From NCBI GenBank assembly GCA_964345635.1, contig CAYFRM010000082.1, positions 1 through 11,686 on the forward strand: a stretch of DNA of 11,686 nucleotides, read 5' to 3'. The translations under genes and the position numbers were made by a program. The notes beneath the pieces were generated by a model, which was not told where the DNA came from, made no database searches, and saw nothing but the letters and a program-made list of their open reading frames with translations. Every line of letters starts with the position of its first letter. Position 1 is the first letter of the stretch. This DNA comes from WVXT01 sp964345635. GTDB lineage: Bacteria > UBA6262 > WVXT01. This document shows positions 1-6,311 of the stretch, in pieces.

Positions 1-506
1 TCCACTTCCATGTTTAAATCTTCCACCATTCTTTTTATAATCCTTAACTGCTGATAATCCTTCTGTCCGAAATAGGCAACGTGGGGCTTTACAATATTGA
101 ATAGTTTACAGACCACTGAAGCCACGCCCCTGAAATGTCCTGGCCGGGACGACCCGCAAAGCCCTCGGGATAATTTTTCTACTTCCACGTGAGTAGAATA
201 CTCCTTCCCATACATTTCCGAAACAGCAGGATAGAAAATTACGTCCACACCTTCTCTCCTGGCAAGCGACCTATCTTTTTCAAAAGGGCGGGGATACTTC
301 CGGTAATCTTCTCCGGGGCCGAATTGGGTAGGATTAACAAATATACTTATAATCAGAATGTCATTTTCTTTCCTTGCCCTGCGCATCAGGGAAAGGTGCC
401 CTTGATGCAGCGCTCCCAATGTGGGAACGAAACCAATCGTTTTGCCTTCTTCCCTTAGCTTATCACTAACCTCTTGCATTAGGGAAACTTTCCTGACTAC
501 TTTCAT
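1..506 (-). CDS. panC: Pantothenate synthetase, N-terminal part (cut by left window edge)
   Basis: PanC joins pantoate and beta-alanine using ATP, through a pantoyl-adenylate intermediate, in cytosolic pantothenate (coenzyme A) synthesis. About 168 codons are visible against roughly 280 in the family, so the C-terminal domain with the KMSKS-like loop is off the window. Visible motifs: PTLGALHQGH at about residues 28-37 (the HIGH-type ATP site, with Leu where the family usually has Met), FVNPTQF at 56-62, SRPGHFRGV at 120-128 and FGQKDYQQ at 146-153. The start is uncertain. The ATG at 506 gives an N-terminus that lines up with known PanC proteins and lies 7 bp after the folK stop. An in-frame ATG at 530, preceded by GGCGGG, would add 8 residues and overlap folK. 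It is the last visible gene of the operon. Family identity is certain; only the start is open. Confidence 0.95.
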   Translation of the reverse strand, partial: MKVVRKVSLMQEVSDKLREEGKTIGFVPTLGALHQGHLSLMRRARKENDILIISIFVNPTQFGPGEDYRKYPRPFEKDRSLARREGVDVIFYPAVSEMYGKEYSTHVEVEKLSRGLCGSSRPGHFRGVASVVCKLFNIVKPHVAYFGQKDYQQLRIIKRMVEDLNMEV

Positions 507-513
507 TACTCTA

Positions 514-1080
514 TTAAATCTGTCTTTCATTAATCCCGCCCGACAAATTGGAGTCACCAATACCCGATGGCCTCGGCTCAGATGAATCGAGCCTCTTTAA
601 AAGTCTCACCTGTGAATCGTCTTTCAAATCTCTCAATAACCGGGCAATCGTCTTCCCCAGGACGGGATGAACCAATTGAGGAGCGATCTCTGCCAGAGGA
701 ACCAGAACAAACTTCCTCTTATGCAATTCGGCATGCGGAATCTGCAACCGTTTTTCATTTATGATTTCGTTTTCGTAAAAGAGGATGTCTAAATCGATTA
801 TTCTCGGGCCCCATTTTATCTCCCTCTCTCTGCCCATCGACTTTTCTATCCTCTCCAGCGTCTCCCACAATCTTTCGGGAGAGAGTTCTGTCCGGCTGCG
901 CGCCACGGAATTCAAGAACCAACCCTGCTCTTTATAGCCCACGGGCTCCGTCTCGTATACGGAAGATTCGTCTACAACTTCTATCTCTTCCTTTTTTATT
1001 AATTCAACTGCTTTTCTTATATTTGCTAATCTGTCTCCGAGATTGGAGCCAAGACCAATATAAATCTCTTTTTTCACCAT
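514..1080 (-). CDS. folK: 2-amino-4-hydroxy-6-hydroxymethyldihydropteridine diphosphokinase (HPPK) with odd C-terminal tail
   Basis: FolK transfers pyrophosphate from ATP to 6-hydroxymethyl-dihydropterin in cytosolic folate synthesis. The HPPK domain covers about residues 4-150: IGLGSNLGD at 8-16, ETEPVG near 43-48, and the signature WGPRIIDLDIL at 90-100, whose two aspartates (96, 98) bind magnesium. IPHAELHKRKFVLVPL at 115-129 closes the active site. The family is usually about 155-170 residues; this one is 188. The extra tail (about 164-182, LDSSEPRPSGIGDSNLSGG) is encoded by palindrome-rich, repeat-like DNA and does not look like part of the enzyme. The ATG start lies inside the end of dapL (7-bp overlap, ATGGTGA), so it is probably translationally coupled; a GTG three bases later is possible. 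The 3' end overlaps or abuts panC. Confidence 0.95.
   Translation of the reverse strand: MVKKEIYIGLGSNLGDRLANIRKAVELIKKEEIEVVDESSVYETEPVGYKEQGWFLNSVARSRTELSPERLWETLERIEKSMGREREIKWGPRIIDLDILFYENEIINEKRLQIPHAELHKRKFVLVPLAEIAPQLVHPVLGKTIARLLRDLKDDSQVRLLKRLDSSEPRPSGIGDSNLSGGINERQI
531..600 (-). repeat. Palindrome-rich repeat-like DNA forming the 3' end of folK
   Basis: Seen in the sequence: on the minus strand this stretch holds back-to-back inverted repeats. These are GGCTC...GAGCC with inner GAT/ATC, then CCGA-GGCCA-TCGG, then TTGG-TGACT-CCAA. It reads through in the folK frame as a Ser/Pro/Gly-rich tail beyond the normal end of the HPPK domain. Inference: a REP-like intergenic element was inserted at or near the original folK stop and extended the reading frame up to the panC start. 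Its exact ends cannot be set from one copy. Confidence 0.45.
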
Positions 1081-2240
1081 TTAATCTTTCTTAATTTCTC
1101 TACTGCCTTTTCTATCTTCTTCTCATCCACCGTTAGAGAAAAGCGCACAAATCCTTCTCCCGAAGGACCAAGCGCGTTACCGGGAGTGGAAAGGATACCC
1201 GCTTCTTCCAAAAGTTTCTCCACAGTCTCCAGCGAAGAATAGCCCTGGGGGACTTTTGCCCAAATATAGAACGTCGCCTGCGGCCTCTTGACTTTCCAGC
1301 CATTTCTTTCTAATCCTTCAATTAGCAGGTCGCGTCGCCTCTGATATGTATGGCGCACCTCTTGCACGCAGTCCTGAGGCCCACTCAGTGCCTCAGTCGA
1401 TGCGGCCTGAATGGCGCCGAAAACACCGGAATCGATATTCTCTTTTATCGTAGACAGGCCTTTCAGTATATCTCGGTTCCCGCAAGCCCAACCGATCCTC
1501 CAACCTGTCATATTGTAAGTTTTGGACAGAGAATGGAATTCAATTCCCACTTCTTTTGCGCCCGGTAGCTCCAGGAAACTTAAGGGCTTTTTTCCATCAT
1601 AATATATCTCCGAGTAGGCCGCATCGCTCACAACGATAATATTATATTTTCTGGCAAATTCGATTAATCTCAGGAAAAAATCTCTATTGGCGCATCCTGC
1701 TGTGGGATTGTTGGGATAGTTGACAAAAATCATTTTCGCCTTTTTTCTTATCTTTTGGGGAATTGAGTCCAGATCCGGGAGAAAACCGTTTTCCTCCAAT
1801 AAGGGCATAAAGTGAGACGTGCCGCCGGCGTAGATTGTCCCGCTATTGTAGACAGGATAAGCCGGCTCCGGACAGAGAACCACATCGCCGGGATTAACAA
1901 ATGCCAGGTGAATATGCCCGAGTCCTTCCTTGGAACCGATTAGAGCGTGTATTTCATTTTCAGAATCCAATTCTACGCCAAAACGGATTTTGTACCAGCT
2001 CCCGATTGCCTTGCGAAATTCCGACAGCCCCGGTCCAAAAGGATATTTATGGTATCTGGGCTCTTCTATAGCCTTCTTCATAGCGTCTCTGATATGCGAG
2101 GGCGTAGGCAAGTCGGGGTCCCCGACGCCAAAATCTATTATATCTATCCCTCGCCGAATGGCCTCATTCTTTTTACGGTCAATCTCCACGAAAACATAGG
2201 GAGGCAATAGAGACAGCCTCCGGGAATAGTCGAATTTCAT
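1074..2240 (-). CDS. dapL: LL-diaminopimelate aminotransferase
   Basis: DapL converts tetrahydrodipicolinate directly to LL-2,6-diaminopimelate with glutamate as amino donor. This replaces the acyl-blocked DapD/DapC/DapE steps. It is a 388-residue class I/II PLP aminotransferase (fold type I). Visible motifs: FGVGDPDLPTP at 37-47, NYPNNPT at 174-180, SDAAYSEIYYDG near 205-216 (Asp206 and Tyr209 would contact PLP), the Schiff-base lysine in SLSKTYNMTGWRIGW (Lys240), and the substrate-carboxylate arginine in FVRFSL (Arg366). The SLSKTYNMTGWR form resembles the DapL type of archaea and diverse bacteria rather than the plant/Chlamydia type. Motifs alone cannot exclude another aspartate-family aminotransferase, but its place between dapB and dapF/lysA genes supports DapL strongly. 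It overlaps dapB by 4 bp (ATGA) and has GGGGAG about 7 bases upstream. Confidence 0.92.
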   Translation of the reverse strand: MKFDYSRRLSLLPPYVFVEIDRKKNEAIRRGIDIIDFGVGDPDLPTPSHIRDAMKKAIEEPRYHKYPFGPGLSEFRKAIGSWYKIRFGVELDSENEIHALIGSKEGLGHIHLAFVNPGDVVLCPEPAYPVYNSGTIYAGGTSHFMPLLEENGFLPDLDSIPQKIRKKAKMIFVNYPNNPTAGCANRDFFLRLIEFARKYNIIVVSDAAYSEIYYDGKKPLSFLELPGAKEVGIEFHSLSKTYNMTGWRIGWACGNRDILKGLSTIKENIDSGVFGAIQAASTEALSGPQDCVQEVRHTYQRRRDLLIEGLERNGWKVKRPQATFYIWAKVPQGYSSLETVEKLLEEAGILSTPGNALGPSGEGFVRFSLTVDEKKIEKAVEKLRKIKW

Positions 2241-3028
2241 TTCTTACTCCCCTTCAGACCCAGCAAATCCTGCATATCGTAAAATCCTGGCGATTGTTTG
2301 ACAATCCATTTTGCCGCCTCTAACGCTCCCCGGGCAAAGCAGTCCCGGCTATGCGCGCGATGGGTCAACTCCAGCCTCTCGCCCGGCCCGGCAAAAATGA
2401 CAGTGTGCTCACCCACAATATCTCCCGCCCTCACCGAATGGACTCCTATCTCCTCAGGTTTTCGTGGCCCAACCATTCCCTTCCGGCCATAAACTCCTGC
2501 TTCCTTAATATTTAAGTCCAGCGCTTCGGCAATAGTCTCTTCCAATTTCGCTGCTGTTCCCGAAGGGGCATCCTTCTTCCGATTATGGTGAGCTTCCACA
2601 ATCTCCGCATCATAATCTTTGAGAACCTTTGCCACACTATCTACCACCCGGAACAAAAGATTTACTCCCAGACTCATATTGGGAGCCATAAGAAGAGGAA
2701 TAGTTTTTGCTTTTTCTGCCACTAATTTCTTCTCCCGTTCCGTGTGGCCGGTAGTGCCTATTACCATGGCCTTCTTAAACTTTGCTGCCACTTCCAAATT
2801 CTTCAAACTCGCCTGCGGATTCGTAAAATCAATGACTACTCCTGCTCTATCAATGATCTTTTCCAGGCTATCAGTCACCTTGACTCCAGGTATGACTTCG
2901 GTTCCTAAATCCTTGTGGCCTTTTGCCTCAATTGCTCCCACCAGTTCTGTCTCTCCATCCTCACTGAGAATATCGGCAATCCTCCTACCCATCCTGCCGC
3001 AAGCGCCGCAAACAATTACTTTAACCAT
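2237..3028 (-). CDS. dapB: 4-hydroxy-tetrahydrodipicolinate reductase
   Basis: DapB reduces the DapA product to tetrahydrodipicolinate with NAD(P)H in the cytosolic lysine/diaminopimelate pathway. At 263 residues it has the normal family length. The N-terminal Rossmann nucleotide-binding motif is GACGRMGR (8-15). IGTTGHT lies at 90-96. The catalytic segment EAHHNRKKDAPSGTA (145-159) contains His147/His148 and Lys151, equivalent to E. coli His159/His160 and Lys163, plus the substrate-binding GT pair. The ATG start is preceded by AGGGGG with 5-base spacing. The stop codon overlaps the dapL start (ATGA), so the two are probably coupled. A 132-bp gap full of palindromes separates it from dapA upstream. 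Confidence 0.97.
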   Translation of the reverse strand: MVKVIVCGACGRMGRRIADILSEDGETELVGAIEAKGHKDLGTEVIPGVKVTDSLEKIIDRAGVVIDFTNPQASLKNLEVAAKFKKAMVIGTTGHTEREKKLVAEKAKTIPLLMAPNMSLGVNLLFRVVDSVAKVLKDYDAEIVEAHHNRKKDAPSGTAAKLEETIAEALDLNIKEAGVYGRKGMVGPRKPEEIGVHSVRAGDIVGEHTVIFAGPGERLELTHRAHSRDCFARGALEAAKWIVKQSPGFYDMQDLLGLKGSKK

Positions 3029-3071
3029 AATTCCCCCTGAAATCTATCGTTCAAAAATCCCGCGTTGGTCG

Positions 3072-3089
3072 GGCACTCTTTAGAGTGCC
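3072..3089. repeat. Perfect inverted repeat in the dapA-dapB gap
   Basis: GGCACTCT and AGAGTGCC form a perfect 8-bp inverted repeat around TT (more realistically 7 bp with a 4-base loop). It is a strong potential hairpin between dapA and dapB. No T-tract follows on the minus strand, so it does not look like an intrinsic terminator. It may affect mRNA stability between the cistrons. Confidence 0.7.
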
Positions 3090-3116
3090 AATACAGTGCC
3101 GATGCCGTCACCCCAA

Positions 3117-3160
3117 AGGACGACCGTCCTATATCAAAAAATGACTCTGACCCCTTTTTT
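3117..3160. repeat. Hairpin plus A6/T6-flanked GGGGTCAGAGTC element just after dapA
   Basis: Seen: AGGACG-AC-CGTCCT is a perfect 6-bp inverted repeat at 3117-3130. At 3136-3160, directly against the dapA stop codon, a 25-bp segment reads (minus strand) A6, GGGGTCAGAGTCA, T6, so its ends are inverted repeats. From memory, GGGGTCAGAGTCATTTTT-like motifs recur in intergenic DNA of many environmental bacteria, often near REP-type tyrosine transposases; this is recollection, not a search. Other copies in the same genome would prove it is a mobile repeat. Confidence 0.5.
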
Positions 3161-4033
3161 CTAGATAAGTTTGTAGTCTTTCAGCGTGGTTTTTAATTTT
3201 TTTAAATTTTCTTCAGACATCCCGCATAAAGGTAACCTGATCTCGTCAGAAATCATTCCCATAAGGTTCATCGATGTCTTCACAGGAATCGGGTTTGTCT
3301 CATAAAACATAGCCGCAAACAGAGGAAGCATTTTCAAATGCATCTCCCTCGATTTATTGACGTCGCCTTTATTAAACGCTCCCACGAGTTCCGCCACCTC
3401 CCCGGGCGCAATGTTGGCGGCTACGGAAATTACCCCTTTGCCACCAACAGCCAGGATGGGAAAAGTCATAGCGTCATCTCCCGAAAGGAGGTCGAATTCA
3501 TCTGAACACTCCCTGGCAATGTGACTTATCTGGGTAATATTGCCGCTGGCTTCCTTCTCTCCTACGATATTCTTAATCTCTGCCAACCTGGCCACGGTAG
3601 AAGGAACCATGTTGATGCCCGTACGTCCTGGCACATTATACATAACAATAGGAATATCCACAGTTTCGGCAATCTCTTTGAAATGCAAATAGAGACCATT
3701 CTGGGTCGGCTTATTATAATATGGTGTAATCACCAAACATCCGTCGGCTCCCACTTTCCTGGCAAATTGGGTCAGTTCAATTGCCTCCTTTGTATTATTG
3801 GAACCCGTGCCGGCAATTACCTTTATGCGTCCGTTAACTGCCTTAATCACGGTTTCAATAACTACCTTGTGTTCCTCGTGCGAAAGAGTTGCCGATTCCC
3901 CCGTGGTCCCGCAGGGAACAATACCCGATGTTCCTTTCTTAATATGAAACTCTACCAGTTCTTTGAGTTTATCCACATCAACCCGATTATTTTTGAATGG
4001 CGTTACCAGTGCCACAAAGGAACCTGAAAACAT
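3161..4033 (-). CDS. dapA: 4-hydroxy-tetrahydrodipicolinate synthase
   Basis: DapA condenses pyruvate with aspartate semialdehyde, the committed step toward diaminopimelate and lysine. It is a (beta/alpha)8 class I aldolase-type protein of 290 residues (E. coli 292). Active-site residues are visible: Thr43/Thr44 in PCGTTGES, Tyr106 in TPYYNKPTQ, Tyr132 and Arg137 in MYNVPGRTG, and the Schiff-base Lys160 in GEKEASGN (the family usually reads G-I/V-K; here Glu precedes the Lys). LLSGDDAMTFP lies at 182-192. The start is well fixed by a near-perfect ribosome binding site, AGGAGGTGG at 4038-4046. It follows dapF by 25 bp and ends with a TAG directly abutting a repeat element. No ACT or other regulatory domain is present. 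Confidence 0.97.
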   Translation of the reverse strand: MFSGSFVALVTPFKNNRVDVDKLKELVEFHIKKGTSGIVPCGTTGESATLSHEEHKVVIETVIKAVNGRIKVIAGTGSNNTKEAIELTQFARKVGADGCLVITPYYNKPTQNGLYLHFKEIAETVDIPIVMYNVPGRTGINMVPSTVARLAEIKNIVGEKEASGNITQISHIARECSDEFDLLSGDDAMTFPILAVGGKGVISVAANIAPGEVAELVGAFNKGDVNKSREMHLKMLPLFAAMFYETNPIPVKTSMNLMGMISDEIRLPLCGMSEENLKKLKTTLKDYKLI

Positions 4034-4058
4034 TCTGCCACCTCCTCTCTGCCATCTC

Positions 4059-4898
4059 TCAAACCTCTACTTGCCCTTCATAGACTACTCTGACATCTCC
4101 TTCAAGCCAAACGCCTTTGAATTTTTCTCTTCCACTTTTGTCTTTCTCTATCACATATTCCACTTTCAGGGTCTCTCCCCCTTGAGTGTGAACTTTCACA
4201 GGGGAAGATACTTTCCCCTGCGAGCCCGAAATCAAAGCCGCCGCAACAGCGCCCGTGCCACAGGCAAGAGTCTCATCTTCCACTCCTCGCTCATAGGTTC
4301 TTATATTAATGGAGTTTCTCCCTTGCAAGGCAACGAAATTTACATTCGCCCCGGAAGGGGCAAACCTTTTATGGTAACGAATTGCCCGCCCCAGATTCTC
4401 CACGTCAACCTTATTCAGAGAAGAAACAAAGACTACCGCGTGGGGAACGCCGGTGTTAATAAAGTTAACTTTTTGAGATACGCCGGTTTTAAGGGAAATC
4501 TTAAAATTCAAATTTATGTTCGAGGGATTACCTAATCTCGCCTTCACCTTCCTCCCTCTAACCTGTGCCTCCACATTCCCCGCTTTGGTTTCCATCACTG
4601 CTTCGGCAGAACCGATCCCTTTAATAAACGCAAACCGGGCAAGACATCGGGCGCCATTGCCACACATTTCCGGCTCACTACCGTCGGGATTGAAAATCCG
4701 CATTCTGTAGTCGGCCTTCTTTGCCTTATCCAGAAGAATCAACCCGTCAGCGCCGATTGCAGAACGCCTGCGGCAGAGATTTACCGCAAGCCGGGAGAGA
4801 CTGCCAGGGAGTATCTTCTTTCTGTTATCAATAATTATGAAATCGTTGCCCCCGCTCTCCATCTTGGTAAAAGAGATTGAACGTTTCCCCGATGCCAT
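4059..4898 (-). CDS. dapF: Diaminopimelate epimerase
   Basis: DapF interconverts LL- and meso-diaminopimelate, supplying both peptidoglycan and LysA. It is a PLP-independent two-cysteine racemase of 279 residues, typical length. The catalytic cysteines are Cys79 in NPDGSEPEMCGNGARC and Cys213 in ETLACGTGA. GND at 17-19 and IGADGLILL at 48-56 are also family motifs. The usual KMHGLGNDF start motif reads KMESGGNDF here, a tolerable variation. The ATG start has GGGAG five bases upstream. It lies 25 bp before dapA, so the two are co-transcribed. Upstream, a 121-bp gap with a GTAG/CTAC-bounded repeat separates it from lysA. Confidence 0.96.
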   Translation of the reverse strand: MASGKRSISFTKMESGGNDFIIIDNRKKILPGSLSRLAVNLCRRRSAIGADGLILLDKAKKADYRMRIFNPDGSEPEMCGNGARCLARFAFIKGIGSAEAVMETKAGNVEAQVRGRKVKARLGNPSNINLNFKISLKTGVSQKVNFINTGVPHAVVFVSSLNKVDVENLGRAIRYHKRFAPSGANVNFVALQGRNSINIRTYERGVEDETLACGTGAVAAALISGSQGKVSSPVKVHTQGGETLKVEYVIEKDKSGREKFKGVWLEGDVRVVYEGQVEV

Positions 4899-4934
4899 TG
4901 CTTCTCCCAGCTTCTATGTCTGACAAAAATACCT

Positions 4935-5023
4935 GTAGCGGCAAAGCGTAAGCTTTGTCTTCCCGTAGAGGACGGACTCTGTGCCGTCCCTTCCTTTGGG
5001 CGACCACGGAGTGTCGCCCCTAC
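4935..5023. repeat. REP/BIME-like composite element between lysA and dapF
   Basis: This 89-bp element is bounded by GTAG at 4935-4938 and CTAC at 5020-5023, with an internal GTAG at 4965-4968 on the plus strand. Read on the minus strand it contains three stems: GGGCGAC/GTCGCCC (7 bp), GGACGG/CCGTCC (6 bp) and CAAAGC-TTAC-GCTTTG (6 bp). The GTAG foot followed by a hairpin is the hallmark of REP sequences recognised by REP-associated tyrosine transposases (established in E. coli). A 25-base core (5000-5024) is identical to 7708-7732. The minus-strand GTAG at its right end contains the lysA stop codon. Confidence 0.75.
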
Positions 5024-6309
5024 ATTCCTTTTATTAAATCCTGAAAAGTCTCTCTCTCCCGTACTATGCTATACTTCCCTTTATTAACCAGAATCTCGGC
5101 AGGTCGGCGACGAGAATTGTAATTAGAAGCCATCGTGAACCCATAAGCGCCGGCACAGAACACGGCCAGAAGGTCTCCCGCAGATACTTTGGGCAGATTC
5201 CTGTCTTTAGCAAAAAAATCGCCCGCTTCACAAATGGGGCCTACTACGTCAGCCACCATTACCTTTCTTGTCCCCTGAGGCCAAAGGGACGGCCTTTCCA
5301 GTTGCAATCTTCCTCTTGCCACTGTCTCCAGTTTAACCGGCTTTATCTCATGGTAGGCATTATACAAAGCCGGCCTGATAAAATCGGACATTCCTGCGTC
5401 AACGACGACAAATTTCTTGGAAAACATCTCCTTTATATGAAGAATTCTGGTTACCAGAATCCCTGCATTGCCCACCAGAGCTCTTCCCGGCTCAAAGATT
5501 CCCCGGGAACCAATTTTTTTAATCAGAGGTATCAAGGCACGGGCATAACTGGCAGGCGCAGGCGGTCTCTCATTCCAATAAGTTATACCCAGGCCTCCTC
5601 CCACGTTCACGTAATCAAGATTTATTCCCATCTTTTTCAATTTGTCGGAAACAGTAATGAGCTTTTTTACTCCTCTGATAAAAGGCTCTATCGTCGTAAT
5701 CTGGGAGCCAATGTGCATATGAATGCCACAGATCTCCAGATTTCCCAGCCTCTTCGCCAGTCTATAGCCTTCCACTGCCCTGGACAATTCAAAACCAAAC
5801 TTTCCCTTTCTCACTCCCGTAGCGATATAAGGATGCGTGTGGGATTCGATATCAGGATTAATTCTTAAAGCAATTTTCGCTTTTTTTCCCAATCTTACGG
5901 CAACCCGGTTGAGGAGCATCAATTCCTCGAATGAGTCTACGTTAAACATTAGAATATCCGACTTGATGCCCAACTCCATCTCTTCTATTGTCTTGCCGTT
6001 TCCGTTAAAGACAATCTTCCCGCCAGGAAATCCCAGTTCCAGAGCTTGCCTGAGTTCCCCCAAGGAAGCAACATCAGCGCCGCTACCGGCATCAGATAAA
6101 ATCCTGCACAGAGTAGAGTTGGAGTTTGCTTTAAATGCATAGCATACCAGGTGTCTTATCTTTCCCAGCGCGCTATGGAAACTACGGTAATTCTCCAGAA
6201 GAGTCCGCTGGCTATAGAGATAGAAAGGCGTACCCACTTCCCTGGCTATCTTCTCTACGGAAACTCCTTCACAAAAGAGATGCCCGTTCCGGTAACTAAA
6301 ATGTCTCAT
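5020..6309 (-). CDS. lysA: Diaminopimelate decarboxylase
   Basis: LysA decarboxylates meso-diaminopimelate to L-lysine, the last step of the pathway. It is a fold-type III (alanine racemase-like) PLP enzyme of 429 residues. Visible: the Schiff-base Lys60 in CYAFKANSN, HMHIGSQ at 197-203, the phosphate-binding glycine loop GGGLG at 237-241, EPGRALVGNAG at 273-283, the partner-subunit Cys360/Glu361 in GPICEAGDFFAKDR, and Tyr389 near the C-terminus. Oddity: residues about 332-348, just before VMVADVVGPICE, look like a roughly 15-residue insertion over a palindromic DNA stretch. The start lies 2 bp after the argH stop, with GGGAAG as ribosome binding site. The TAG stop is part of the GTAG end of a repeat element. 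Confidence 0.97.
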   Translation of the reverse strand: MRHFSYRNGHLFCEGVSVEKIAREVGTPFYLYSQRTLLENYRSFHSALGKIRHLVCYAFKANSNSTLCRILSDAGSGADVASLGELRQALELGFPGGKIVFNGNGKTIEEMELGIKSDILMFNVDSFEELMLLNRVAVRLGKKAKIALRINPDIESHTHPYIATGVRKGKFGFELSRAVEGYRLAKRLGNLEICGIHMHIGSQITTIEPFIRGVKKLITVSDKLKKMGINLDYVNVGGGLGITYWNERPPAPASYARALIPLIKKIGSRGIFEPGRALVGNAGILVTRILHIKEMFSKKFVVVDAGMSDFIRPALYNAYHEIKPVKLETVARGRLQLERPSLWPQGTRKVMVADVVGPICEAGDFFAKDRNLPKVSAGDLLAVFCAGAYGFTMASNYNSRRRPAEILVNKGKYSIVRERETFQDLIKGM

Positions 6310-6311
6310 TC

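Noticed and set aside
189..458. Plus-strand frame of 89 codons near the left edge
   Set aside because: It lies antisense to the clear PanC coding sequence, which has several family motifs in the minus frame.
3521..4535. Long open frames on the plus strand opposite dapA and dapF (up to 190 codons)
   Set aside because: They are antisense to genes with intact catalytic motifs, lack ribosome binding sites and show no recognisable domain; all other plus-strand frames have the same explanation.
1074..4898. A previously undescribed multi-gene system
   Set aside because: Every gene here is a recognised lysine, folate or pantothenate enzyme with intact motifs; novelty, if any, is in the repeats and gene arrangement.
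4935..5023. CRISPR-like or tandem repeat array
   Set aside because: The modules are different palindromes, not regularly spaced identical direct repeats, and the shared core occurs only once per gap.
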